This document shows positions 30,908 through 39,237 of a DNA stretch of 40,209 nucleotides, piece after piece; the first letter of the stretch is position 1; every line of letters starts with the position of its first letter. The stretch comes from an uncultured Spirochaetaceae bacterium (GTDB lineage: Bacteria; Spirochaetota; Spirochaetia; Sphaerochaetales; Sphaerochaetaceae): positions 1 through 40,209 of the forward strand of contig CALXKY010000003.1 of assembly GCA_944389055.1 (NCBI GenBank), read 5' to 3'. Below the pieces are notes generated by a model. That model saw only the letters and a list, made by a program, of their open reading frames with translations, was not told the origin of the DNA and did no database searches. The translations under genes were made by a program, and so were the position numbers.

Positions 30908-32064
30908 TCAGATGATTTTCCCCTCCCAGAGCGATGAAAGGAAATCCTTGTATGGAAGGACCAGTATCCCGTTATCGAGAAGCTGTGGGTAATCCTCCCT
31001 GCATACCAGGATGTATTTCTCCATCAATCCTTCTTCCATAAGGGCTTTCAGTCCTTTCAGGTCCTTTGGAGAAACACGCTTTGTAGCCTTCACATCGACA
31101 GCGACCTTTTCCTTGATGATGAAATCGACTTCCTGCCCGTTCTGAGCATGCCAGTATGACATACCTTCATTATCAAATCCTGAATAATCAAGGAAGCTGC
31201 GGATCTCCATTGCTGCGTAGTTCTCGAAGTATCTCCCGAATTCCGCAGTACCTTCCTCTATGGCCGATAACCCCTGAAGTTTCCTGGTGACACCGACATC
31301 GAAAAGATAAAACTTGCTTGAAGCGTTAGGCTTCCTGATTTTCGTCTTCCTGTAGGGAGGAACCTCGAATCCTATGAGTGTGTCAATAAGAATCCTGTAC
31401 CATTCACGGACACTGACACCGCTGATCCCGACATCCCGTGCAACATTCTCATAGTTCGTAATCTCACCGCTTTCCGTCGCAGCTACCCGCAGGAATTCCC
31501 AGAATGGGGGAAGATTCCGCACCTCGCGTTCAGCTTCGATCTCCTCCTTCACATAGAGCCCGACATAATCAGAAAGATGGCTTTCGTAATCATCACTGCT
31601 GAATGCTGATGGAAGAAGCCCCGATCTGAATATTTTATCGAGGGAAGTATCGAAAGCCTTGATTTCAGGCCATATGAGGGAATGAAAATTGAGTCTTCCA
31701 GCTCTGCCGCCAAGGAGGTTCACTCCTTTCTTCTTCAGCTTTCTCGCACTTGAGCCCGTGAGCAGGAAGTGTATGTCCGTCTCCTCAATGAGAGCATATG
31801 GACTTCATTGAGAAGATCCGGCAATCTCTGGATCTCATCAAGAACAACAACACCATCATTGATTCCTTTTGCCCGTAAAGTGTTTCTCAGAAGGGAAGGA
31901 CGCATTGAGAGATCACGGTACAGCTCATTATCCAGAAGCGTCCGGATGATGGCATGGCTATACAGCTTCTTTTGTACGATGTTGTTGATTTGCGGCAAAT
32001 AGATGAATTTATAATAAATAAATGATTTACAAATTAAAAATAAAACCAAATATTGATGTATCAA
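30908..32064 (-). pseudogene. Broken AAA_14/DUF4143 ATPase gene (Walker A lost, frameshift)
   Basis: Two frames on the minus strand belong to one gene. The first (31735-32064) keeps NELYRDLSMRPSLLR and VVVLDEIQRLPDLLNEVHML (Walker B), but the sequence before it runs from YLPQINNI straight to VQKKLYS, with the P-loop (normally a GPRxTGKT motif) missing. At about 31790-31794 the frame slips: a CTCTC run has two extra bases. Skipping them restores IEETDIHFLLTGSSARKLKK and then GVNLLGGRAG, which joins directly to the second frame (30908-31723). That frame carries the rest of the gene, including GQEVDFIIKEKVAVDVKATK. The product would have no ATP-binding loop and be cut short, so the gene is very probably dead. 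No homologue of an immunity or partner gene is seen. An intact member of the superfamily lies at 19870-21237. Confidence 0.85.
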
Positions 32065-32171
32065 GCATAATATTCATTGATAAAAAACAATGAAAACGAT
32101 GTCATGAAAATATAAAACAGAAAACTGATGTATACATAAAAATCGTTCAGATTTTATTGATTATATTTCTG

Positions 32172-32200
32172 TTGACGTGAGCAATATCGTGGCTTAGCAT
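32172..32200 (+). promoter_or_regulatory. gdhA promoter
   Basis: TTGACG (32172-32177) and TAGCAT (32195-32200) are exactly 17 bp apart. The start near 32207 gives a leader of about 11 bases containing CGGAGG, just before ATG 32218. Confidence 0.65.
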
Positions 32201-32217
32201 GATTATCGGAGGATGAT

Positions 32218-33555
32218 ATGTACAGAATCGAAGAATTCATGAAGGAAATAGAGCGCCGGAATCCTGCAGAACCGGAATTCATCCAGGCTGTAAGGGAGGT
32301 CGTGGAATCCGTCATAGATACGGTCAATGACAACCCCAGATATATCCAGAGCAGGATACTTGAGCGCATCACCGAGCCCGACAGAGTCATATCATTCAAG
32401 GTCGAGTGGGAGGATGATGACGGGAACATAAGGGTGAACAGGGGCTACCGCGTCCAGTTCAACAATGCCCTCGGCCCATACAAGGGCGGACTCAGATTCC
32501 ATGCATCCGTGACAGAGGGGACGATGAAGTTCCTCGGATTCGAGCAGATATTCAAGAATGCGCTCACAACGCTCCCTATGGGCGGCGGCAAGGGAGGCTC
32601 TGATTTCTCCCCGAAGGGCAGGTCGGATGCCGAGATCCTCAGATTCTGCCGTTCATTCATGACGGAGCTCTATAAATACATCGGCCCCGATACCGATGTT
32701 CCCGCCGGGGACATAGGAGTCGGCGGACGCGAGATAGGATATCTCTACGGCCAGTACAAGAGGATCATGACGGAGAATACCGGCGTCCTTACGGGAAAGG
32801 GCTTCGGCTGGGGCGGCTCAAGGGTACGGCCTGAGGCAACGGGTTTCGGAACGATGTACTTCGCGGAGAACATGCTCCATGAGAACGGAGAGGAGATGAA
32901 GGACAAGCGCATAGCTGTCTCAGGCTTCGGCAATGTCGCATGGGGTGCTGTCATGAAAGCAACCCAGCTCGGCGCCAAAGTCGTCACGATCTCCGGTCCG
33001 GATGGATACATCTATGATGAGGACGGCATATCGACGCCGGAGAAGTGGGCATACATGCTGCAGCTCAGGGCAAGCAACAATGATGTCGTGAAGCCATACG
33101 CAAGCCGCTTCAAGGCGGAATTCATTCCCGGTAAGAAACCATGGGAAGTCCCTGTGGATCTTGCCTTCCCGTGCGCTATCCAGAATGAGCTCGGCAGAGA
33201 GGATGCCGAAGAGCTTATAAACAATGGCGTGAAGTATGTCGTTGAGACCTCGAATATGGGATGCACGGCAGAAGCAATCGAACTCTTCAGGAAGAACCGC
33301 ATCCGCTTCGCTCCGGGAAAGGCGGCAAACGCAGGCGGCGTGGCAGTCTCCGGGCTTGAGATGAGCCAGAATGCGATGCACTACTTCTGGGGTGCTGAGG
33401 AAGTCGACGAGAAGCTCCATGGCATCATGAACTCCATCCATTCGGAGTGCGTAAGCCATGGAAGAGAGGACGACGGCTTCATCGATTATGTCAAAGGCGC
33501 CAACATCGCGGCTTTCAGGAAGGTCGCGGACGCTATGTGCGATCAGGGTTATTGA
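32218..33555 (+). CDS. gdhA: Glutamate dehydrogenase (GdhA, hexameric, probably NADP-type)
   Basis: This is a 445-residue enzyme that interconverts glutamate with 2-oxoglutarate and ammonia. The substrate domain has VQFNNALGPYKGGLRFH (79-95), the catalytic TTLPMGGGKGGSDF (117-130, Lys125) and DVPAGDIGVGGREIGYL. The dinucleotide domain has AVSGFGNVAWGA. The sequence matches the short hexameric GDH family typified by E. coli GdhA and clostridial GDH; NADP preference is an inference from general similarity. It stands alone, with its own promoter and terminator. With serine dehydratase and two amino acid importers nearby it fits ammonia/amino acid metabolism. Confidence 0.95.
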   Translation: MYRIEEFMKEIERRNPAEPEFIQAVREVVESVIDTVNDNPRYIQSRILERITEPDRVISFKVEWEDDDGNIRVNRGYRVQFNNALGPYKGGLRFHASVTEGTMKFLGFEQIFKNALTTLPMGGGKGGSDFSPKGRSDAEILRFCRSFMTELYKYIGPDTDVPAGDIGVGGREIGYLYGQYKRIMTENTGVLTGKGFGWGGSRVRPEATGFGTMYFAENMLHENGEEMKDKRIAVSGFGNVAWGAVMKATQLGAKVVTISGPDGYIYDEDGISTPEKWAYMLQLRASNNDVVKPYASRFKAEFIPGKKPWEVPVDLAFPCAIQNELGREDAEELINNGVKYVVETSNMGCTAEAIELFRKNRIRFAPGKAANAGGVAVSGLEMSQNAMHYFWGAEEVDEKLHGIMNSIHSECVSHGREDDGFIDYVKGANIAAFRKVADAMCDQGY

Positions 33556-33587
33556 TCAACCATTAGCTTCATAAAACCTCCCCTCGG

Positions 33588-33607
33588 CCGGTCCTGAAAA
33601 GGGCCGG
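33588..33607 (+). terminator. gdhA terminator
   Basis: CCGGTCCT (33588-33595) pairs with AGGGCCGG (33600-33607), one G-T wobble, around a GAAA tetraloop, followed by a T-rich stretch. Confidence 0.75.
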
Positions 33608-33681
33608 TCATCTGTTTGTATATGCTATTTCGCCAAATTAATTGGAGAATCAATACTTTTTGTATTAAAAAATAAATTGAT

Positions 33682-33710
33682 TTGACAAAAACAGGTGTGA
33701 ATAATACTAT
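33682..33710 (+). promoter_or_regulatory. Promoter of the AAA/Toprim module
   Basis: A perfect TTGACA (33682-33687) is followed at 17 bp by TACTAT (33705-33710); TATACA (33708-33713) is an alternative at 20 bp. Either places the start 2-5 bases before the ATG at 33722, and no ribosome binding site is present. Confidence 0.5.
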
Positions 33711-33721
33711 ACAAACTGTAT

Positions 33722-35161
33722 ATGAAAGGGGTTTCTTCTTTTGTCAGATTGTCATGCCTGAAGATCAGGGACTTCAAGAATGTGGAGTATGGTGAAGTAT
33801 CTCTAGGCAGGAACCGCAGATCAGATGCTGATATCCTTGGTATTTATGGACAGAATGGCTCCGGAAAGACAGCATTGATTGATGTTCTGGGTCTGCTTTC
33901 TTTTCTTCTCTGCGGGCGGAGGATACCTTCAAAGTTTTCCGATTGTATCAGAGCAGGGAGCCAGTCAGCAGAACTTGAATACCATTTCAATGCTGAGCTG
34001 AATGGTGTTGCATACAGAATCCAGTATATTGTGGACATTGTTTCCGCGGCTGATGAATCAGCTTCATCCAATACTTTAGACAGTCCTGAAAAGAAGCAGC
34101 ATGGCAGGTTGTCTGTCCGACGTGAGCAGCTGAAGGCTTCCTACACTGATGGAGAGGGCGGCAGTGGTAAGCTTCAGACTGTTATCGATACGGACACGGA
34201 TTCTGTTTTTGTCCCTGATTCTAAATTCCAGCTGCTGACAGGCCTCAGCAGAAAGAACAGCACGGATCTTCTCGTAGCGAAGAAGGTTTCGGAACGCGAA
34301 TCCCGGTCATTCGTGTTTTCCCCTGAGCTGCTTAAGGTATTCAGGGAAAACAGCTCTGGATTGAGCAGCGCGGAATACAGCTATCTGCATGATATGATTG
34401 AGCGCCTTGTTCAGTATGGGAACGCCGAATTATTCGTAATCAACACGGCAAATACCGGATTGATCAGCCTTGATTTCCTTCCTGTCGCATTCAGCTATGA
34501 GAATGAAGCTGCGGGAAAGATGTTCGGCAATACTGCAATCATGATTGGAGGAATAACAGTTGTTCCTGAACCTGTATTCCATGATATAAGCCTCATCATA
34601 GATAGTATGAATATCGTGCTCCAGCAGATAATTCCAGGGCTTACCATCAGTATCCGTGATTACGGGACCCAGACCATGAATGATGGCCATGATGGTCGGC
34701 GTATTGAGCTTATGTCCCTCCGTGGCAGTACGGAGATACCGCTTCAGTATGAATCCGAGGGCATAAAGAAGATCATCTCGATACTCCAGCTCCTCATTGT
34801 TGTCTATAACAAGAAATCAATTACAGTTGCAGTCGATGAACTGGATTCAGGTATTTTCGAGTATCTGCTTGGTGAGATCCTTAAGATTATCGCAGAGCAG
34901 GGAAAGGGACAGCTCATCTTTACCTCGCATAACCTGCGTCCGCTTGAGACCCTTGATAAGGATTCAATTGTCTTTACAACAGTCAATCCGTCCAACAGAT
35001 ATGTGCGCATGACCTATGTAATGGCAAACAACAATCTGCGTGATTTCTATTATCGGGATATAATCCTCGGCGGAACACAGAGAGAAACGCTCTATGATTT
35101 CACTGACAATGCAAGGATTGGACTTGCTTTCAGAAAGGCTGGTGATGGCTGCACAACGTAA
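33722..35161 (+). CDS. AAA15-type ABC/SMC-like ATPase of a two-gene defence-like module
   Basis: This is a 479-residue ATPase of the COG1106/AAA15 (OLD-like) type. It opens with VRLSCLKIRDFKNVEYGEVSL (a RecF-like N-terminus), Walker A GIYGQNGSGKTALID (40-54), a long helical/coiled insertion (about 110-340), a signature-like ESEGIKK (344-350), Walker B TVAVDELDSG (368-377) and the H-switch LIFTSHNLRPLE (398-409). Such ATPases occur with a nuclease or Toprim partner in abortive-infection and restriction-like systems (OLD, AbiL, PARIS, RloAB). The downstream gene overlaps by 17 bases and encodes a Toprim-like protein, so the two very likely form one system. I cannot assign it to a named type from sequence alone. 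Codon use is more A+T-rich than in the housekeeping genes upstream. Confidence 0.82.
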   Translation: MKGVSSFVRLSCLKIRDFKNVEYGEVSLGRNRRSDADILGIYGQNGSGKTALIDVLGLLSFLLCGRRIPSKFSDCIRAGSQSAELEYHFNAELNGVAYRIQYIVDIVSAADESASSNTLDSPEKKQHGRLSVRREQLKASYTDGEGGSGKLQTVIDTDTDSVFVPDSKFQLLTGLSRKNSTDLLVAKKVSERESRSFVFSPELLKVFRENSSGLSSAEYSYLHDMIERLVQYGNAELFVINTANTGLISLDFLPVAFSYENEAAGKMFGNTAIMIGGITVVPEPVFHDISLIIDSMNIVLQQIIPGLTISIRDYGTQTMNDGHDGRRIELMSLRGSTEIPLQYESEGIKKIISILQLLIVVYNKKSITVAVDELDSGIFEYLLGEILKIIAEQGKGQLIFTSHNLRPLETLDKDSIVFTTVNPSNRYVRMTYVMANNNLRDFYYRDIILGGTQRETLYDFTDNARIGLAFRKAGDGCTT

Positions 35162-35873
35162 GAAAGCATTGATTTTCCTTGTTGAGGGAATAACAGATCA
35201 GATCTCTCTTGAACAGTATTTCAGCCGATTTCTTGCTGGATATATATCAAGGTATCATGTGTTCTGGGGTGATATAACAAGCTCTAAGGAAACCAGTGCG
35301 CAGAATATTGTCATCAGTGTTTCCGAGGCTGTCAGGAAAGTAATCAGGACATATAGGCTTAAACGGAGTGATATTGCCCTTGCAGTGCAGATCTGCGATC
35401 TTGATGGGGCTTTTATCCCAGATGAATGCATTTGCTTCGACGATGAAGCGGAGAAGCCTATCTATGATACGAGATGTATCCGTACATATGATGTAGATGG
35501 TATGATCCAGCGTAACCATGATAAGCGGGCAAAGCTGCATAAGCTGATGAATACGGGGACGATACTGAAAGACATTCCTTATCGTCTATATTATATGGCA
35601 AGCAATCTTGAGCATGTGCTTTATGATAAACCCAATGCACTGCCTGATGAAAAACGCGGACTTGCCGATTGTTTCTCCAGAAGATTCGATGAGAAAGCAA
35701 TGGATGATTTCCTTCGATTCATCTGCTGCAGCGGGTTTTCCGTACATGGCGGATACAGGGAATCGTGGAAGTTTGCCGAGACGGGATGCAACTCACTTGG
35801 ACGATATACTAATCTGAATCTCTTCTTCGAGAATTTCGGAGATGGCACGGATCTGACAGGTTGCTACAGCTGA
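35145..35873 (+). CDS. Toprim-like effector protein paired with the AAA ATPase
   Basis: This is a 242-residue protein starting MAAQRKKALIFLVEGITDQI: the strand-Glu motif FLVEG (Glu14) is the first Toprim acidic position. The DxD motif is in AVQICDLDGAFIP (80-92; Asp85 and Asp87). Later conserved-looking blocks are YRLYYMASNLEHVLY (146-160) and GGYRESWKFAE (202-212). This arrangement is seen in small proteins encoded beside AAA ATPases in putative anti-phage modules; a metal-dependent nuclease acting on DNA or RNA is the likely role (inference). The start could also be 35094, but 35145 gives the typical N-terminus; it lies within the 3' end of the ATPase gene (coupled translation). Confidence 0.75.
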   Translation: MAAQRKKALIFLVEGITDQISLEQYFSRFLAGYISRYHVFWGDITSSKETSAQNIVISVSEAVRKVIRTYRLKRSDIALAVQICDLDGAFIPDECICFDDEAEKPIYDTRCIRTYDVDGMIQRNHDKRAKLHKLMNTGTILKDIPYRLYYMASNLEHVLYDKPNALPDEKRGLADCFSRRFDEKAMDDFLRFICCSGFSVHGGYRESWKFAETGCNSLGRYTNLNLFFENFGDGTDLTGCYS

Positions 35874-35998
35874 ATCCATTATAGCGAAATCCAGGTATGC
35901 TCCTTTTGTGTGACGGACTGATGCTGCCTGCACTGCAGTTTTTCCAGGTGTCTCATATCCTCAAAAGAAAAGTTGGTGTTTACTTCACTCTGAATGGA

Positions 35999-36030
35999 AA
36001 GCTCTCAGGGCCTAAGACCCATGAGAGCTT
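35999..36030. terminator. Possible bidirectional terminator hairpin
   Basis: AAGCTCTC (35999-36006) pairs with GAGAGCTT (36023-36030), with GGG/CCC pairing inside. It lies between the convergent Toprim and PfkB genes; there is no clear T-tract on either strand. The rest of 35874-36051 holds nothing I can identify. Confidence 0.45.
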
Positions 36031-36051
36031 GCTTGATACAGACTTCGTTGA

Positions 36052-36981
36052 TCAACTGCTTGAATCTGAATACTTTTCCATGAACTTTCTTACTGTCTCC
36101 TCGCTTGCCGTACCACCTCTAGCACCTTTGATTGTAATTGACCTGTTCGCTGCTCCTATAGCAAATTCAGCGGCTTCTTTTATTTTCCACTTTTTGGAAA
36201 GTCCATAAAGAAATGCAGCATTGAAGGTATCACCAGCTCCATTTGTATCTACTGGTTTAATGTCAAAGGCTGGTATTATATAATCATCCAGTTTCGTTAT
36301 TACGCGGCAGCCATCTTTACCTAGCGTAATTACTATAATCTGCACACCACATGTGAAAAAATATTCAAGTAGTTTTTTTTCATTCCCAAAATCATCACAA
36401 TTTGCTTTGTACCCAAACTTGTTGAAGAAAATTACCGTTGATTGTTCAGCTATGCGCTTTGCATTTTCATCAGGAAAGCTTCCTTCTACATCAATAGCGA
36501 ATTTTGCACCATGCGCAGCAAAATCAGCAAAAAGATGCAGATAGTCAGGAAAGAGAGATTCATTCCATCCTGCAAGGTATATGAAATCAGCGTTCCTGAA
36601 CATCTCAATCTGTTTCTCAGATAATGGATTTGCAGGTTTTGGCTGTTTTACATATAGAATTGTCCTTTCATGCTCACTGCATATAATCAGGCACTTCGAA
36701 TCATTTACCCCATCAACTCTTGAAACATAGTCAATGCAAACTCCAGATTTTTTCAGATCATTCAGAAGGAAATCATTTGTACTGCTTTTGCTTAGTACAT
36801 CATAGAATGCGGCTTTTCCTCCGAGAGCAGAAAAAACGCATGCTGCATTGGACACGCTTCCACCAGGAACGGATTCTCCTTGCAGTATTACAGCTTTTGA
36901 TCCTTCCTCTGGCCAGGATTCAACTGAATAATATTCATCCATATGAAGGATACTTACAAAAACTGAATATTTTTCTTTCAT
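36052..36981 (-). CDS. PfkB-family carbohydrate/nucleoside kinase
   Basis: This is a 309-residue ribokinase-fold kinase. PfkB signature 1 region: VPGGSVSNAACVFSALGGKAAF (38-59). Signature 2: DTNGAGDTFNAAFLYGL (245-261), with the catalytic base Asp251. The sequence between (ILYVKQPKPANPLSEKQIE; IYLAGWNES) is not specific enough to name the substrate; ribose, a nucleoside or a related pentose is plausible. ATG 36981 is chosen for its AAGGCGG ribosome binding site; the frame opens at 37020, overlapping the preceding stop. It is the last gene of a leftward cluster with two ADP-ribosylglycohydrolases, the same pairing as in the E. coli yegTUV locus (YegU hydrolase, YegV kinase). Confidence 0.85.
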   Translation of the reverse strand: MKEKYSVFVSILHMDEYYSVESWPEEGSKAVILQGESVPGGSVSNAACVFSALGGKAAFYDVLSKSSTNDFLLNDLKKSGVCIDYVSRVDGVNDSKCLIICSEHERTILYVKQPKPANPLSEKQIEMFRNADFIYLAGWNESLFPDYLHLFADFAAHGAKFAIDVEGSFPDENAKRIAEQSTVIFFNKFGYKANCDDFGNEKKLLEYFFTCGVQIIVITLGKDGCRVITKLDDYIIPAFDIKPVDTNGAGDTFNAAFLYGLSKKWKIKEAAEFAIGAANRSITIKGARGGTASEETVRKFMEKYSDSSS

Positions 36982-37003
36982 CTTTTTCCGCCTTTTGTGA
37001 TAT

Positions 37004-38047
37004 TCAGCATGTGGAATCATAAATCATGTTTGCCATTTTCCTGAAATCAATCCATTTGTTAGTTTCTTGCAATGTATTGATATGATACTCGATATTTTCG
37101 ATTTCATTTGCCCCTCTCAGAGATCCTACAATTGAAGCTGCCATAATTGCTGTTGTATCACAGTCGTTTCCGCTGTTTATAGCTAAATAGATGGTTCTCA
37201 TTATACTGCTGTCTGTAGCGGCATATCCAAATGCCGAAGGGACTGCTTCATTTGCATTAAGACCAGTTCCTATAAGATCCGTCATTTCTGTAATGCAGCC
37301 CTCGAAATCATCAGAGTATTTCCTGCCAATTGATATTGCGAGTTCCATCCTCTTTTCTACGCTGGCTCCAGCGGATGGTTTTGCGATATTCAGTGCTTTC
37401 TCATAACCGATTCTTGCACCATATAATCCAGCTTCTAGTACAGAATCCATTGTAGCGTTGTTGCAGAATGCAGCTGCAACAGCGGCAGCAACAGCTGTTC
37501 CTCCGGAAAGGGCAATTGGATTATCGTGAGAAATATGGCACATAACAAGCGCATCATCGATTGCTTTATCAATATTCCCCTGATTGAACAAACCAACAAT
37601 CCAGGCTTTCATTCCAGCCCCATTTGTTGCTGTCTTGTTCTCGCAGAAAAGATAATCACGTGATTTATCATATGGTGTCCCTTCGATTTTCGCTATGCTT
37701 TTTCGTGTGGATGGACCTCCATACTTTTCATAGAAAATTTTGGTATCGTCACCATTCTTCCATTTTAGGATTGCCTCGGTTGAGTTTTCTTTTGTTATCC
37801 TGCCATTGTCTCTCAAAAAATAAATTGCTGAAATATAGGAAATGGAGAAGTCGTCTGTGACGGCAGCACGAGGCATTCCCTTTGCAATGGAATCATCCAG
37901 GGGAGTCATATAATCATATACGAAATCACCGTGTCCGAAATCTTTCTTAATAAGATATACTGGTCTTGTTTCCAAAGGACATCCCATTGCATCTCCAATA
38001 GCAGCTGATACAAGGCAACCTAGTATTCTGTCATATCTTTTATCCAT
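37004..38047 (-). CDS. ADP-ribosylglycohydrolase (DraG/ARH) family protein, copy 2
   Basis: This is a 347-residue protein with the all-helical DraG/ARH fold: start helix RILGCLVSAAIGDAMGCPLE (7-26), first metal motif VTDDFSIS (63-70; Thr64-Asp65-Asp66), NGAGMKAWIVGLFNQGN, SHDNPIALSGGTAVAAAVAAA and the second metal motif NSGNDCDTTA (291-300). All expected binuclear Mg/Mn ligands are kept, so it should be active. Family members remove ADP-ribose from modified proteins or cleave small N-glycosides. It is clearly a paralogue of the neighbouring gene. ATG 38047 is preferred: AAAGGAGG lies 9 bases upstream; it begins one base after the stop of copy 1. Confidence 0.88.
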   Translation of the reverse strand: MDKRYDRILGCLVSAAIGDAMGCPLETRPVYLIKKDFGHGDFVYDYMTPLDDSIAKGMPRAAVTDDFSISYISAIYFLRDNGRITKENSTEAILKWKNGDDTKIFYEKYGGPSTRKSIAKIEGTPYDKSRDYLFCENKTATNGAGMKAWIVGLFNQGNIDKAIDDALVMCHISHDNPIALSGGTAVAAAVAAAFCNNATMDSVLEAGLYGARIGYEKALNIAKPSAGASVEKRMELAISIGRKYSDDFEGCITEMTDLIGTGLNANEAVPSAFGYAATDSSIMRTIYLAINSGNDCDTTAIMAASIVGSLRGANEIENIEYHINTLQETNKWIDFRKMANMIYDSTC

Positions 38048-38048
38048 A

Positions 38049-39101
38049 CTACTCAACCTCCTTTATGTAATTCGCAATCTTTTCAGCCATAGCACGTAAA
38101 TTGAAATTGTTGACTTTATCTATTTTCTCTATGTAACAATCAGGAAAATTCTCCGAATTGCTGAGAGCTCCGGTTATGTACCCTGTCATACATGCAACAG
38201 TATCTGTATCATCACCACCGTTAACCCCCATAAGAACGGAATCCTTGATTCTTCCTTCGCATGCGGCAATATGACCAAAGACAGCAGGGATCGCTTCATA
38301 TGCAAAAAGGCCTCCTCCGATTATTTCAGATATAGCTCTCATTGCTTTATCAAATTGATTCCTGTATTCTGCCCCGATCTTTACAGCAAGCTTGATTTTC
38401 TTCTCAACATTTCCACCTGCAACTGGAGCGGCAGTTGTCAGAGCTTTCCTGTATCCTTCTGCAGCTCCGTATATTCCTGCTTCAATCGTGTCATTATAAG
38501 TTGCGCCCGGGCTCATTGCGGCAGCTGTTGCAGCCGCGATAGCACATCCTGCAGACAGGGCTATGGTATTATTGTGTGTTGGGGTACAGAAGATGATTGC
38601 TTCATCAATTGCTCTGTCTACATTACCAGGATTGAGTAGCCCTATGATTCCTGCTTTCATACCAGCACCGTTGGTTGCTCTGCTATTGTTGCATAATAAC
38701 TGATCTTCAATTATTTCAAGGATATTTGTTCTTTCGACTTGTTTCTCTTCATGCATTAGTGCTGATATGGCTTTTTTGGTTGTTGGACCTATATATCGTG
38801 TGTATTCCGGATGTCCGAACCACCTTATCAGAGACTTCTCGGCAAGCTCTTTTGTGGGACGGCTGCCTGCACTCAGTATGTCTTCTGCAGAATAATACGC
38901 AATTGAGAAGTCATCTGTGACAAGGCCTGCAGGATTTCCATGTGCGAGATTATCATCAGGTGGTGGTATCAGGTCAGTTACATAACCATTGAATCTCTGG
39001 ATGATGTGATCTGTGGACCGCTGTTCGGTGACAGCGCCCATTGCATCTCCAGTCGCTGCGGCTAATAGTGCATTCAGGATTTTTTCTTCTACTGACGGCA
39101 T
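38049..39101 (-). CDS. ADP-ribosylglycohydrolase (DraG/ARH) family protein, copy 1
   Basis: This is a 350-residue paralogue of the downstream gene: ILNALLAAATGDAMGAVTE (8-26), VTDDFSIAYYS (61-71; Thr62-Asp63-Asp64), NGAGMKAGIIGLLNPGN, NTIALSAGCAIAAATAAA and NGGDDTDTVACMTG (294-307). It keeps the full metal-ligand set and has the canonical GGDDTDT. The start is ATG 39101 (AAGGAG 5-10 bases upstream), with a GTG at 39107 as alternative. It is the first gene of the hydrolase-hydrolase-kinase set; 136 bases separate it from the sirtuin gene, where a weak promoter might lie (TTGGTC and TAGATA 18 bp apart on the minus strand). Confidence 0.88.
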   Translation of the reverse strand: MPSVEEKILNALLAAATGDAMGAVTEQRSTDHIIQRFNGYVTDLIPPPDDNLAHGNPAGLVTDDFSIAYYSAEDILSAGSRPTKELAEKSLIRWFGHPEYTRYIGPTTKKAISALMHEEKQVERTNILEIIEDQLLCNNSRATNGAGMKAGIIGLLNPGNVDRAIDEAIIFCTPTHNNTIALSAGCAIAAATAAAMSPGATYNDTIEAGIYGAAEGYRKALTTAAPVAGGNVEKKIKLAVKIGAEYRNQFDKAMRAISEIIGGGLFAYEAIPAVFGHIAACEGRIKDSVLMGVNGGDDTDTVACMTGYITGALSNSENFPDCYIEKIDKVNNFNLRAMAEKIANYIKEVE

Positions 39102-39237
39102 ATTCACTCCTTGTAATTTATCTATCTATTCAAACCATAGAAGACCAATCAGGGGTGGTAAAGTATGCACTTTTTTGTGGGTAGGCTCTTTTATGATACT
39201 AGTATATTTTAATTGTAACAGTTTTTTGAATCGATTA

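Noticed and set aside
35897-36208. A 103-codon plus-strand frame after the Toprim gene
   Set aside because: Its second half is antisense to the conserved PfkB C-terminus, and there is no ribosome binding site or family resemblance.
39180-39195. GGCTCTTTTATG, resembling the putative IS end at 40133
   Set aside because: Only the first six bases and a few T residues agree; no continuing similarity, so chance is more likely than a second IS end.
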